A DNA stretch of 64,000 bases, from the NCBI RefSeq assembly GCF_030271835.1, contig NZ_CP127389.1:992001-1056000 (forward strand). Reading direction: 5' to 3'. Within the stretch, counting starts at the first letter, position 1. Each line of letters begins with the position of its first letter. Under the pieces are notes generated by a model that had not been told where the DNA came from, did not search any database, and was given only the letters and a program-made list of their open reading frames with translations. A program made the position numbers and the translations under genes. This DNA is from Proteus appendicitidis (GTDB lineage: Bacteria; Pseudomonadota; Gammaproteobacteria; Enterobacterales; Enterobacteriaceae). Of this stretch, positions 35,142-45,015 are shown piece after piece.

Positions 35142-36062
35142 ATGGATAAAATAAAAGCATCAGAAGTGTTTGTCACCATTGTGAAGCAGGGAAGCATGAT
35201 AAAAGCTGCTGATTATCTAGGTATGTCTAGAGCGATGGTGACGCGATATTTAAATGAAATGGAAGAGTGGGCAGGGGTGCGTTTATTGCACAGAACGACA
35301 CGCAAACAAAGCCTAACATCAGTAGGTGAAATGGTATATGAACAGAGTTTACAGCTATTAGAAATGGCTGAACGTATTCCTGCCAATATTCCGAAAGAAC
35401 GTCATCAAATCAGTGGGCTTGTTCGTATTACCAGTTCACAATCATTAGCAAATAGTATTTTGTCAGTAGCGATATGCGAGTTTATGCAACGTTATCCTTT
35501 AATTGCGGTTGATTTACAAATTACCAATCAAACCGTGAATTTGGTGGAAGAACGTATTGATATTGCATTGCGTATTACAAATCACCTTGAACCTAATTTA
35601 ATCGCACGCTCGCTAGCAACATGCCTTTCGGTGGTGTGTGCGCATAAAGATTACTTAGCAAAAAAAGGCATACCTCAAACGCCAGATGAACTTGCTCAGC
35701 ATCAATGTTTAACTTATCGATTTTTTGGGCGTAGTTTGTGGGAATTTAATTTAGGTGATGAACGTTATTCAGTGCCTGTTGGCGGTAATTTAAGTGCAAA
35801 TGAATCGGTTGTTTTATTGCAAGCTACATTAAAAGGAGTAGGTATATCGCTACAACCTTATTATTCAGCCAAACCTTATCTTGAAAGCGGTGAATTAGAA
35901 CAAGTTTTGCCTGACTATCAAGCGCTGCCGATGGGAATTTATGCAGTTTTAGCGAGCCGACAAAATATGCCTGCGGCTGTCAGAGTATTGTTGGATTTCT
36001 TAGTAGAGTGGTTTTCATCATCACCTTATTGGCTTGCTTTATCGGGTAAAAGCTTGGGTTAG
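35142..36062 (+). CDS. LysR-type transcriptional regulator (divergent from the MBL-fold gene)
   Basis: This 306-aa protein has an N-terminal winged HTH (residues 1-60; VTIVKQGSMIKAADYLGMSR, then RYLNEMEEWAGVRLLHRTTR) and a periplasmic-binding-protein-like effector domain. It belongs to the DhcR/PA0477-like LysR group, judged by SGLVRITSSQSLANSIL. It starts 105 bp from the divergent MBL-fold gene and so probably regulates the MBL/DsbA-like pair. Its 3' end overlaps the end of convergent lysR by 24 bp. The ribosome binding site is weak. Confidence 0.88.
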   Translation: MDKIKASEVFVTIVKQGSMIKAADYLGMSRAMVTRYLNEMEEWAGVRLLHRTTRKQSLTSVGEMVYEQSLQLLEMAERIPANIPKERHQISGLVRITSSQSLANSILSVAICEFMQRYPLIAVDLQITNQTVNLVEERIDIALRITNHLEPNLIARSLATCLSVVCAHKDYLAKKGIPQTPDELAQHQCLTYRFFGRSLWEFNLGDERYSVPVGGNLSANESVVLLQATLKGVGISLQPYYSAKPYLESGELEQVLPDYQALPMGIYAVLASRQNMPAAVRVLLDFLVEWFSSSPYWLALSGKSLG

Positions 36063-36965
36063 TCGCTTAGGGTAGTCTGATAATGTCTTTTTCATCACAT
36101 CAATAAAATAGGCAACAAGTTGTGATGAAGGGCGATGTGATGGGGTAATTAAGCTGATGGTAAAGGGGATTGAAAAGCTTAAAGGACGAAGACAAATAGG
36201 CTTATCTAAGTAATCAAGTGCAGTAATCGGGTTAACAATTGAAATGCCGATATTTTCACTCACCATGGCACAAATAGAGGCAGCACTTTGCGTTTCCATC
36301 ACTAGCTGTCGTGTAATTCCATCTTTAATAAAAACGCTATCAATCAATTGTCGGTAGCTATCATTGGCTGACAAGCTAATAAAATGCTGACTTTGAAAAT
36401 CAGCAGGATTTAACAATGGCTTGTTACACAATGGGTGAGACTTGGGTAAAACAGCGACTTCATTGAGTGTAAGTACAGTTTCTTGTTGGGTGCCCGCAGG
36501 TGTTTGTGTGTGTTCAGTCAATCCTAAATCATAATGTTGAGCCGATAGCCACTCTTCTAATAACGGGGATTCTTGAGGAACAATGGTTAAGTTAACATCA
36601 GGATATGTATCTAGAAATTGTCGGCAAATTGAAGGTAACAATGATTGAGCAAATGCGGGCAAACAGGTGATATTCAATTCTGCTTGGTTAAAATGGCGAA
36701 TGTTTTCAGCAGCGTTAATTATTCTATCTAAGCCATAATAAGAACGCTGTACTTCCTCAAAAAAGCGCAACCCTTCAGTTGTGGGTTGTAAACGGCCTTT
36801 TATTCTATCAAATAATTTAAATGCTAATAGATGCTCAAGACGAGATAACTCTCTACTGACAGTGGGTTGTGATGTTTTCAGTAACTCTGCGGCTTCAGTC
36901 AGATTCTGAGTGGTCATCACTGCATGAAAAATTTCAATATGCCGCCAATTAAAAGGAGCTTTCAT
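36039..36965 (-). CDS. lysR: LysR, transcriptional activator of lysA
   Basis: This 308-aa LysR-type regulator is divergent from lysA with 112 bp between, the same arrangement as E. coli lysR-lysA, where LysR with diaminopimelate activates lysA. The HTH is at about 5-60 (NWRHIEIFHAVMTTQNLTEA, then SQPTVSRELSRLEHLLAFKL). The effector domain follows. The shared intergenic region should hold the operator. The C-terminal coding end overlaps that of the upstream LysR-type gene. Confidence 0.9.
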   Translation of the reverse strand: MKAPFNWRHIEIFHAVMTTQNLTEAAELLKTSQPTVSRELSRLEHLLAFKLFDRIKGRLQPTTEGLRFFEEVQRSYYGLDRIINAAENIRHFNQAELNITCLPAFAQSLLPSICRQFLDTYPDVNLTIVPQESPLLEEWLSAQHYDLGLTEHTQTPAGTQQETVLTLNEVAVLPKSHPLCNKPLLNPADFQSQHFISLSANDSYRQLIDSVFIKDGITRQLVMETQSAASICAMVSENIGISIVNPITALDYLDKPICLRPLSFSIPFTISLITPSHRPSSQLVAYFIDVMKKTLSDYPKRLTQAFTR

Positions 36966-37077
36966 TGTCCATTCCTATATCACAGATGAATAGAGTGTAG
37001 CTTATTTGATATTTTTATTCCCTTTTAAGTTAATAAATAATGAATTTATTCACCCGCGACTTTTATGAGTAGATAAC

Positions 37078-38319
37078 ATGACAACATCAATAACTATGGC
37101 TCAATACCAATTAGCACAAACTTATGGAACGCCATTATGGATTTATCAAGGCGATACAATTTCTCAGCGTATTGCTCAGCTTAAATCTTTTGATGTGGTT
37201 CGGTTTGCTCAAAAAGCATGCTCCAATATTCATATCTTACGTTTAATGAAAGCACAGGGTGTGAAAGTGGACTCAGTGTCATTAGGAGAGATTGAACGTG
37301 CTTTAGTTGCGGGTTATCAAGCTGGCAGAGAAAAAAGTGAGATTGTCTTTACGGCTGATTTACTGGATGAAAGAACCCTTGAACGTGTTGTGGAGTTAGA
37401 TATTCCTGTTAATGCTGGCTCTATTGATATGCTTCGTCAATTAGGTGAACGCAATCAAGGGCATGCGGTGTGGATTAGAATTAACCCCGGATTTGGTCAT
37501 GGGCATAGCCAAAAAACCAATACGGGTGGAGAAAACAGTAAGCATGGTATTTGGTATGAAGATGTGCCTGAAGCGTTAGCGGTGATCCAACAATACAATC
37601 TAACTTTAGTCGGTTTTCATATGCATATTGGCTCTGGTGTTGATTATCAACATCTTTCTAGTGTCTGTGATGCTATGGTAGAGCAAGTGCTTACCTCTCA
37701 AGTTGATATTCAGGCTATTTCGGCAGGAGGCGGATTATCAACGCCTTATCAAGAGGGTGATGCAAAAGTCGATTTAGATCACTATTTTTCTTTATGGGAT
37801 AAGGCACGTCATCGTATTGCACAACACTTAGGGCATTCTGTTGAGTTAGAAATCGAGCCGGGACGTTTCTTAGTGGCGGAATCAGGTGTATTGATTTCAC
37901 AAGTAAGAGCCGTTAAATCAATGGGAAGCCGTCATTATGTGCTGGTGGATGCTGGATTTAGTGATTTAATGCGTCCTGCAATGTATGGCAGTTATCATCA
38001 CATTTCAGTTTTAGATAGTCATGGTCAAATAAAACCAATGACAGAATTACAAGAGACGATTGTGGCAGGTCCTTTGTGTGAATCTGGAGATGTTTTCACT
38101 CAAGAAGAGGGAGGAATGGTCACACCTCGTTTATTGCCTCAAGCACAGGTCGGTGATTATTTAGTTATTCATGATACTGGGGCTTATGGTGCTTCAATGT
38201 CATCTAATTATAATAGCCGACCACTTATTCCTGAAGTACTGATAACAAAGGGTGTTCCTCAATTAATTCGTCGTCGCCAAACAATAGAAGAGTTATTAGC
38301 GTTGGAGTTAGATCTCTAA
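37078..38319 (+). CDS. lysA: Diaminopimelate decarboxylase
   Basis: This 413-aa PLP fold III enzyme converts meso-diaminopimelate to L-lysine, the last step of lysine synthesis. The PLP lysine is in VRFAQKACSNIHILR (about residue 45). GFHMHIGSGVDY, the phosphate loop AISAGGGLSTPY, EIEPGRFLV, AGPLCESGDVF and DTGAYGASMSSNYNSRP are also present. It is very close to E. coli LysA from about residue 30 on; the N-terminus is shorter. It is divergent from lysR and followed by a strong terminator shared with fadE. Confidence 0.97.
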   Translation: MTTSITMAQYQLAQTYGTPLWIYQGDTISQRIAQLKSFDVVRFAQKACSNIHILRLMKAQGVKVDSVSLGEIERALVAGYQAGREKSEIVFTADLLDERTLERVVELDIPVNAGSIDMLRQLGERNQGHAVWIRINPGFGHGHSQKTNTGGENSKHGIWYEDVPEALAVIQQYNLTLVGFHMHIGSGVDYQHLSSVCDAMVEQVLTSQVDIQAISAGGGLSTPYQEGDAKVDLDHYFSLWDKARHRIAQHLGHSVELEIEPGRFLVAESGVLISQVRAVKSMGSRHYVLVDAGFSDLMRPAMYGSYHHISVLDSHGQIKPMTELQETIVAGPLCESGDVFTQEEGGMVTPRLLPQAQVGDYLVIHDTGAYGASMSSNYNSRPLIPEVLITKGVPQLIRRRQTIEELLALELDL

Positions 38320-38356
38320 TTTATTCTTTTTATTAAACATGCTTTATTGAAAAATA

Positions 38357-38396
38357 AAAAAACACCTCATGACTAACCGTGATGAGGTGTTTGTGT
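38357..38396. terminator. Bidirectional terminator between lysA and fadE
   Basis: An 11-bp stem, AAACACCTCAT / ATGAGGTGTTT, has an 11-nt loop. It is preceded by an A run and followed by GTGTTTT, and serves both convergent genes. Confidence 0.88.
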
Positions 38397-38432
38397 TTTA
38401 TCAAGGGGGAGTATTTCCCTTTATATCTGTTG

Positions 38433-40880
38433 TTAAGCAGCTTTGTCTGTTTTGACTTTGTCAGCTTTCGGCTTTTTTGCAGGTACCGCCAATGCATCAA
38501 AGTCAAGCTCATCAACATTGATACTCCGCAAGCGGCTCTGTTCTGCTTTACGTAAGATATCGGCTTCTTCTTGAGTTACGCGTTTATCAGCCAGTGCTTT
38601 GTCCGCTAATTTATCTAATTGAGTAAAGCTAAACTTCTTCTCATAAAGGCGACAAATACGGTCAAAAATAGGCTCAGCGGCTAAGATATCCAGTAGTGCT
38701 TCTTCCATTAAACCATGTGGATTATGCTCGCTCGGTGTTAAGTACTGACCTCTACCAATGCGATCACGAGTTTCAGAAGGTTGTTGAATAAGTTGTGCTA
38801 CTTTGCTATCTAATTTATCTGATGGTAATTTTTGAGCTTTACCCAGTGGGAAAATAATTGCACGCATAGTTCCTGCGATAACACGGCTTGGAAAATTGCG
38901 TAGCAGTTCATCAATTGCATTTTCAGCTTGGTATAAACACTCTTTTACGCTCCAATGTACCAGAGGTAAATCCGCAGTATGGCGTCCTTCATCTTCATAA
39001 CGCTTAAGAGCGGCAGAAGCGAGGAAGATATGACTTAATATGTCACCTAAACGTGCTGAAATACGTTCACGACGTTTTAAGCTTCCACCTAAAACGCCCA
39101 TTGAAACATCAGACAATAGCGCCATATTGGCACTTAGGCGGTTAATTTGTTGATAATAACGACGGGTTTCATCATTAGTTGGAGAATGACTTAATCGACC
39201 ATTAGTGATACCTAACCATAAACTACGTAAGGTATTACTTGCCACATGACCAATATGACCAAATAAAGCGCGGTCGAAATCATGTAGGTTATTATCTCGT
39301 GCCGCTGCAATTTCATCTAATACATAAGGATGGCAACGAATAGCACCTTGACCAAAAATGATCATGCTACGAGTTAAAATATTGGCACCTTCAACTGTGA
39401 TGGCAATTGGAGAGCCTTGATAAGAACGTGCAACAAAGTTTGATGGCCCAAGGCAGATCCCTTTACCACCAACGATATCCATTGCATCGATAACGCCACG
39501 TTGCGCTCGATGAGTACAGTGATATTTCACGATAGCTGATAATACAGCGGGTTTTTCTCCCAGCATAATACCCGTAGTAATTAAGGTCGCTGCAGAATCT
39601 AAAAGATAGGCGTTACCAGCTAGGCGTGCTAATGGTTCTTCAATACCTTCCATTTTGCCAATTGGAATTTTGAACTGACGACGGATGCGAGAATAAGCAC
39701 CTGTTGCCATTGCCACACTCTTTAACCCACCAGTAGAGTTTGAAGGTAGAGTAATGCCTCGACCAACAGAAAGACATTCCACCAGCATTCTCCAACCTTG
39801 ACCAGCCATTTTTGGCCCACCAATGATGTAATCGATAGGAACAAAAACATCTTTACCACGCGTCGGCCCATTCATAAAGGGTACGTTCAATGGGAAATGA
39901 CGATGACCGATTTCAACACCTTTGACATCAGTTGGAATTAACGCGCAGGTAATGCCTGGATTTTCATCATTACTTAATAGATGGTCAGGATCGCGTAATT
40001 TAAATGCTAATCCTAATACGGTCGCGATAGGAGCAAGCGTGATATAGCGTTTATTCCATGTTAAACGAAGACCAAGTACTTGCTCGCCTTGCCATTCACC
40101 CATACAGACAACACCACTATCAGGAATAGAGCCAGCATCAGAGCCAGCTTCAGGGCTTGTTAAGGCGAAACAAGGAATTTCATCACCTTTAGCTAAACCT
40201 GGTAAATAACGTTTTTTCTGTTCATCAGTACCGTAGTGTTGCAATAGCTCACCGGGACCTAAAGAGTTAGGTACACCAACCGTGATGGCTAAAATACCAG
40301 ATACCCCTGATAGTTTTTGCAATACGCGTGATTGAGCGTAGGCTGAAAATTCTAACCCGCCGTACTCTTTTTTAATGATCATCGCAAAGAAGCGATTATC
40401 TTTAAGGTATTGCCAAATTTCGGGAGGTAAGTCAGCTAGTTCATGAGTAATTTCAAAGTCATTTGTCATGCGACAAACTTCTTCGACAGGTCCATCAAGG
40501 AAAGCTTGCTCTTCCGCAGTTAGCTGTGGTTTAGGGTAATTATGAAGTTGTTTCCAATCGGGAGCGCCTCGGAAAAGCTCGCCTTCCCACCATGTTGTAC
40601 CCGCATCAATAGCTTCTTGTTCAGTTTTAGACATAGAAGGCATGACTTTTTGAAATGCTTTAAGTGCAGGTACTGAGATATAGGCTTTACGAATAGAAGG
40701 GATAGCAAAGGGTAATAAAACCAATGCAACGGGAAGGAGTAACCAGTAACTCCAAATATTGGCGACACCCATGACTAATGTATAAGCAATAAGTGCGAAG
40801 CTACTTATTGCGATACCGTATTTGCGATAACTAAGTACACCAATAAGAACAATAAAAAGTACGATACTGAGTAGTGTCAT
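38433..40880 (-). CDS. fadE: Acyl-CoA dehydrogenase FadE
   Basis: This 815-aa FAD enzyme carries out the first step of fatty acid beta-oxidation. It has the length and layout of E. coli FadE (814 aa): two N-terminal membrane helices (about 1-55), then the acyl-CoA dehydrogenase core with [32 protein letters not shown] and [13 protein letters not shown]. The [18 protein letters not shown] region and a long C-terminal extension ending in Lys/Ala-rich sequence follow. AGGAG lies 5 nt before the ATG. A FadR-like site lies just upstream at 40908-40924. It is divergent from gmhA as in E. coli. Confidence 0.96.
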   Translation of the reverse strand: MTLLSIVLFIVLIGVLSYRKYGIAISSFALIAYTLVMGVANIWSYWLLLPVALVLLPFAIPSIRKAYISVPALKAFQKVMPSMSKTEQEAIDAGTTWWEGELFRGAPDWKQLHNYPKPQLTAEEQAFLDGPVEEVCRMTNDFEITHELADLPPEIWQYLKDNRFFAMIIKKEYGGLEFSAYAQSRVLQKLSGVSGILAITVGVPNSLGPGELLQHYGTDEQKKRYLPGLAKGDEIPCFALTSPEAGSDAGSIPDSGVVCMGEWQGEQVLGLRLTWNKRYITLAPIATVLGLAFKLRDPDHLLSNDENPGITCALIPTDVKGVEIGHRHFPLNVPFMNGPTRGKDVFVPIDYIIGGPKMAGQGWRMLVECLSVGRGITLPSNSTGGLKSVAMATGAYSRIRRQFKIPIGKMEGIEEPLARLAGNAYLLDSAATLITTGIMLGEKPAVLSAIVKYHCTHRAQRGVIDAMDIVGGKGICLGPSNFVARSYQGSPIAITVEGANILTRSMIIFGQGAIRCHPYVLDEIAAARDNNLHDFDRALFGHIGHVASNTLRSLWLGITNGRLSHSPTNDETRRYYQQINRLSANMALLSDVSMGVLGGSLKRRERISARLGDILSHIFLASAALKRYEDEGRHTADLPLVHWSVKECLYQAENAIDELLRNFPSRVIAGTMRAIIFPLGKAQKLPSDKLDSKVAQLIQQPSETRDRIGRGQYLTPSEHNPHGLMEEALLDILAAEPIFDRICRLYEKKFSFTQLDKLADKALADKRVTQEEADILRKAEQSRLRSINVDELDFDALAVPAKKPKADKVKTDKAA

Positions 40881-40907
40881 AATAAACTCCTGTATTTAGC
40901 AAGAGAT

Positions 40908-40924
40908 CAGAGGTCAGACCTGTT
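40908..40924 (-). promoter_or_regulatory. FadR operator-like site upstream of fadE
   Basis: CAGAGGTCAGACCTGTT matches about 14 of 17 positions of the FadR consensus AACTGGTCNGACNTGTT and lies 27 bp before the fadE start. FadR represses fadE in E. coli until long-chain acyl-CoA binds it. Confidence 0.65.
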
Positions 40925-41118
40925 GTTTGTTATTTAGATCTAATCCAGTCACTAACTTTTATCAATATATTTACATTCTAATTACAATATAGCTCACAAA
41001 TTATTCGTAAATGAGAGAAGTTAGCATTTGTCGATAATCAGTATCTTCTTTCATGACATTTAATCCGTTACACTGAGAAACAGAAAATTTCGATTACCCT
41101 TTCTGGAGTAAAAATCCT

Positions 41119-41697
41119 ATGTACCAAGATCTTATCCGTGGTGAATTAACAGAAGCAGCAGATACACTTTCTCGTTTTCTTCAAGATGATGCAAATATTG
41201 AAGCTATTCAAAAAGCGGCAGTATTATTAGCAGATTCTTTTAAAGCAGGCGGTAAAGTATTATCTTGCGGTAATGGTGGCTCTCATTGTGATGCAATGCA
41301 TTTTGCAGAAGAATTAACTGGACGTTATCGCGAAAATCGCCCTGGTTATCCTGCCATTGCTATTTCAGATGTAAGCCATATCTCATGTGTAAGTAATGAT
41401 TTTGGCTATGAATATATCTTCTCCCGCTATGTTGAAGCTGTGGGTAAAGAAGGTGATGTTCTGCTGGGTATTTCAACCTCAGGCAATTCAGGCAATATCA
41501 TCAAAGCAATTAGTGCTGCGCGTGAAAAAGGCATGAAAGTCATTACGCTAACAGGTAAAGATGGCGGAAAAATGGACGGTACAGCCGATATTGAAATTCG
41601 TGTACCTCATTTCGGTTACGCTGATCGTATTCAAGAAATTCATATTAAAGTTATCCATATTCTGATCCAATTAATTGAAAAAGAAATGGAAAAATAA
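41119..41697 (+). CDS. gmhA: Phosphoheptose isomerase (sedoheptulose 7-phosphate isomerase)
   Basis: This 192-aa SIS-domain enzyme makes D-glycero-D-manno-heptose 7-phosphate, the first step to the inner-core LPS heptose. It has [20 protein letters not shown] (about 50-69), [17 protein letters not shown], the SIS loop [12 protein letters not shown] and the C-terminal [13 protein letters not shown]. It matches E. coli GmhA (192 aa) in length. GGAG lies 11 nt before the ATG. It is divergent from fadE and 53 bp upstream of yafJ. Confidence 0.97.
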   Translation: MYQDLIRGELTEAADTLSRFLQDDANIEAIQKAAVLLADSFKAGGKVLSCGNGGSHCDAMHFAEELTGRYRENRPGYPAIAISDVSHISCVSNDFGYEYIFSRYVEAVGKEGDVLLGISTSGNSGNIIKAISAAREKGMKVITLTGKDGGKMDGTADIEIRVPHFGYADRIQEIHIKVIHILIQLIEKEMEK

Positions 41698-41750
41698 TTT
41701 GTTGATATTGCTATAAATTAGCAAGAAATATCAGCAAGAAGGAGTGAGCG

Positions 41751-42518
41751 ATGTGTGAGTTGTTAGGCATGAGTGCAAATGTACCGACAGATATTAATTT
41801 CAGTCTAAGTGGATTAATTCCAAGAGGTGGTAAGACAGGACCTCATAAAGATGGTTGGGGAATTACGTTCTATGAAGGATTGGGATGTCGTACATTTAAA
41901 GATCCTCAAGCTAGCGCAATTTCACCAGTCGCTCGCTTTGTGCAAGAATACCCTATTAAATCAGAGGCTGTGATTGCTCATATTCGCCAAGCGAATCGAG
42001 GTAATGTCTCTTTAGAAAATACCCATCCTTTTACCCGTGAATTATGGGGAAAAAACTGGACTTATGCACATAATGGTCAACTAAAAGGTTATCAATCTCT
42101 TGATACTGGGCGTTTTAGAGCCATTGGGCAGACGGATAGTGAAAAAGCATTTTGCTGGATCTTAAATCAGCTCGATAATCGCTATAAAAGAACCCCTGCG
42201 AATTGGTCTGCTGTATTTCGTTTTATCGCTGTTTTAGCCTCTCAATTAAAGCAAAAAGGGGTTTTTAATATGCTGTTGTCAGATGGTCGGTTTGTAATGG
42301 CATATTGTTCAACTAATTTACATTGGATCACACGTAAAGCGCCTTTCGGCAAAGCGAAATTACTTGATCAAGATGTAGAAATCGATTTCCAGCAACACAC
42401 ACAATCAGATGATGTGGTTTCTGTTATTTCAACATTACCATTGACTGGAAATGAATCTTGGCAGCGTATTCCCGCTGGCGAGTTTGTCTTATTTGATCGT
42501 GGTGTGCGTATTCTGTAA
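41751..42518 (+). CDS. yafJ: Class II glutamine amidotransferase-like protein YafJ
   Basis: This 255-aa protein starts MCELLGMSANVPTD; after Met removal Cys2 becomes the N-terminal nucleophile of class II (Ntn) amidotransferases. Further family motifs are GWGITFYEG, IAHIRQANRGN and ENTHPFTRELWG. TYAHNGQLKG and IGQTDSEKAFCW follow. Length matches E. coli YafJ, whose exact reaction is uncertain (related to gamma-glutamyl hydrolase DUG3). AAGGAG precedes the ATG. Its 3' end overlaps convergent yafK by 30 bp. Confidence 0.94.
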   Translation: MCELLGMSANVPTDINFSLSGLIPRGGKTGPHKDGWGITFYEGLGCRTFKDPQASAISPVARFVQEYPIKSEAVIAHIRQANRGNVSLENTHPFTRELWGKNWTYAHNGQLKGYQSLDTGRFRAIGQTDSEKAFCWILNQLDNRYKRTPANWSAVFRFIAVLASQLKQKGVFNMLLSDGRFVMAYCSTNLHWITRKAPFGKAKLLDQDVEIDFQQHTQSDDVVSVISTLPLTGNESWQRIPAGEFVLFDRGVRIL

Positions 42519-43256
42519 CCATTTGCTTTCACTATTTTGCGATAAGTTAAGGATAGGATTGACACTATTAGGTGAAGTCAACGTGCTATTAACGAAATAA
42601 CGCCCATCTTGAACGGTAACAGATGGGATTTGTTTGCGTTCTTCAACATATTGGTAGGCTGGCATAAGTTGTTGCCAGAAATCCATATCTTTTGAATACT
42701 GATGTTTTTTCATATTTTCAGCGGTCATTTTAAATGGAAAAATATGAATATTAATCGTAGATTGACCCCCTAGTAGCGCCAATTCAGCATACTGATAAAT
42801 TTCATCCATCACAGGATCAGTCATTGCATAGCAACCAACCGATTTACATGCCCCGTGGATCATTAAAAAATCACCTGTATATCCTTTTGATTTGTCATAT
42901 TGATTAGGAAATCCCAGGTTGATTGCTCGGTAAAATCGACTATTCGGATTTAATTGTGAGAAATTAACCTGATAAAAACCCTCAGGGCTTTTTAAGTCAC
43001 CTTGAAACTTTTTAGGCCCAAGACCTCCGGAATAGCTACAAATAGGGTAAGTACGTACTTTTTCTAATTGCCCATCTAATTTTTCTGTATAAAGTTCAAG
43101 TAAGCTTTCTTCTTTGAAAATCTGAATATAGATAGGCTGCCCTGTACTTTTTTTAACAGGTTTCATTAGAAAACTTGAATTGTTTTCAGCGTTAACTAAT
43201 AAGGAAATTAACATTAATGTTAAAAAACTGATTAGTTGTTTTGCGTGACTGGTCAT
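42489..43256 (-). CDS. dpaA: YafK/DpaA, L,D-transpeptidase-fold murein hydrolase
   Basis: This 255-aa periplasmic YkuD-domain protein has signal residues 1-23 (LISLLVNA). The catalytic region is FLMIHGACKSVGCYAMTD (His and Cys of the YkuD site, about 130-147), and PIYIQIFKEESLLELY comes early in the fold. E. coli YafK (DpaA) detaches Braun lipoprotein from peptidoglycan. It is convergent with yafJ, and their coding ends overlap by 30 bp, so neither gene has a terminator beyond the overlap. The order gmhA-yafJ-yafK is as in E. coli. Confidence 0.93.
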   Translation of the reverse strand: MTSHAKQLISFLTLMLISLLVNAENNSSFLMKPVKKSTGQPIYIQIFKEESLLELYTEKLDGQLEKVRTYPICSYSGGLGPKKFQGDLKSPEGFYQVNFSQLNPNSRFYRAINLGFPNQYDKSKGYTGDFLMIHGACKSVGCYAMTDPVMDEIYQYAELALLGGQSTINIHIFPFKMTAENMKKHQYSKDMDFWQQLMPAYQYVEERKQIPSVTVQDGRYFVNSTLTSPNSVNPILNLSQNSESKWLQNTHTTIK

Positions 43257-43671
43257 GGTTTTATCAGAAAAATAGCTTAAAATTTGTTGATAAAGTAGAT
43301 CTTAGATTGCTATGAAGCAATAAATTTGTAAATTAAAATCTGATATGGTTTCTTTTCTTTTACAAAATATTCCGTATGAAATTTAAGCGCTCGTCGAAAA
43401 AGATGATATTTTAATTCGGTTTATACGAGTTGTTAACGTTTCAGTCAAAATAATATTCCCATTTGCTTGAGCTAAATCACTCGAATAGTCAGACAGGTTT
43501 AGGCTGAGATGATAAAATTCAGTTCGGCAGAATAAGAGAAAATAGTAACAATTATCGGAGATAAATAACTTAGGGTTTAAAAATGCCTTAAGATGTTTTT
43601 ATTACAGAGTCGCTACATTTTCGGGGTGAATTTGTAGCTTAGGGTTTAACTGATAAACTTGTGCAAATCTT
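43257..43671. other. Intergenic region / long leader of the nqr operon
   Basis: About 415 bp between divergent yafK and nqrA. There is no credible ORF. It contains two exact copies of CTTAGGGTTTAA (43569-43580 and 43638-43649), 69 bp apart. The second lies 22 bp before the nqrA start, where no good Shine-Dalgarno is visible. It should hold the yafK and nqr promoters. Confidence 0.45.
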
Positions 43672-45012
43672 ATGATTAAAATTAAAAAAGGACTCGACCT
43701 CCCAATTGCAGGAGCGCCTGCCCAAGTGATAGAAGACGGCCCCGCGATTCGACACGTAGCATTGCTAGGTGAAGAATATGTTGGTATGCGTCCTTCTATG
43801 ATGGTTTCGGAAGGTGAGCATGTAAAAAAAGGGCAAATTCTTTTTGAAGATAAAAAGAATGCCGGTGTTGTTTTCACCAGCCCAGCTTGTGGTAAAGTCG
43901 TTGCAATTAACCGCGGCGAACGTCGTGTGTTCCAATCTATCGTTATCGAAATTGATGGCGACGAAGAAATCACCTTTAACCGTTATGATAGCTCAACGCT
44001 CTCAGACCTGACCCGCGAACAAGTTGAAACTAACCTCGTTGATTCGGGAATGTGGACTACATTAAGGACTCGCCCTTATAGCCGGACTCCGCATTTAGGT
44101 ACAACACCTGTCGCCATTTTTGTCTCTGCAATGGATACAAATCCGCTTGCAGCAGATCCTATGGTTATTATTGAGCAAAATGAGAAGGCATTTAATGATG
44201 GTCTTGTTGTTTTAACTCGTTTAACCGAAGGCAAAGTCTATGTTTGTCATGGTGAAAAATCACCTACAAAATTAAATGATGGACAAATTAGCTATAACCA
44301 ATTTGCAGGACCACATCCAGCAGGATTAGTCGGTACACATATCCATTTTTTAGAGCCGGTGAGTGCTAAGAAAATGGTTTGGCATTTAAATTATCAGGAT
44401 GTCATTGCGATTGGTTATTTGTTTACAACAGGTTCTTTATATACAGAACGTGTTGTTGCATTAGCTGGCCCTCAAGTAAAAGTACCGCGTTTAGTGCGTA
44501 CTCGTTTAGGGGCTGATCTCTATGAGTTAACTAAAGATCAATTAGTTGATGGTGAAAACCGCATTATTTCTGGCTCTGTATTATGGGGATGGAAATCTGA
44601 TGAGGCTCATCACTATTTAGGTCGTTTCCATAACCAAGTTTCTGTATTACGAGAAGGTCGTGATAAAGAGTTATTTGGTTGGGGTATGCCGGGTAGCGAT
44701 AAATTTTCTATCACTCGTACAACTATCGGTCACTTCTTAAAAAATAAACGCTTTGCATTTACAACCACAATGAATGGTGGCGAACGTTCAATGGTACCAA
44801 TTGGTAACTATGAGCGTGTAATGCCGTTAGACATTATGGCAACGCATTTATTACGTGATTTAGTTGTAGGTGATACTGACAGTTCTCAAGCATTAGGTTG
44901 TTTGGAATTGGATGAAGAAGATTTGGGATTATGTACTTATGTTTGCCCAAGCAAATATGAGTATGGCCCAGCACTGCGCCAAGTCTTGACCAAAATTGAG
45001 CAGGAAGGGTAA
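43672..45012 (+). CDS. nqrA: Na+-translocating NADH:quinone reductase subunit A
   Basis: This 446-aa peripheral cytoplasmic subunit of the Na+-NQR respiratory pump is implicated in quinone binding. It starts [20 protein letters not shown] like other NqrA, with [19 protein letters not shown] (barrel-sandwich/lipoyl-like N-terminal domain), [20 protein letters not shown] and [20 protein letters not shown]. The C-terminal region carries [12 protein letters not shown]. It is the first gene of nqrABCDEF; nqrB follows after 3 bp. No strong Shine-Dalgarno is visible. Confidence 0.96.
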   Translation: MIKIKKGLDLPIAGAPAQVIEDGPAIRHVALLGEEYVGMRPSMMVSEGEHVKKGQILFEDKKNAGVVFTSPACGKVVAINRGERRVFQSIVIEIDGDEEITFNRYDSSTLSDLTREQVETNLVDSGMWTTLRTRPYSRTPHLGTTPVAIFVSAMDTNPLAADPMVIIEQNEKAFNDGLVVLTRLTEGKVYVCHGEKSPTKLNDGQISYNQFAGPHPAGLVGTHIHFLEPVSAKKMVWHLNYQDVIAIGYLFTTGSLYTERVVALAGPQVKVPRLVRTRLGADLYELTKDQLVDGENRIISGSVLWGWKSDEAHHYLGRFHNQVSVLREGRDKELFGWGMPGSDKFSITRTTIGHFLKNKRFAFTTTMNGGERSMVPIGNYERVMPLDIMATHLLRDLVVGDTDSSQALGCLELDEEDLGLCTYVCPSKYEYGPALRQVLTKIEQEG

Positions 45013-45015
45013 CTC

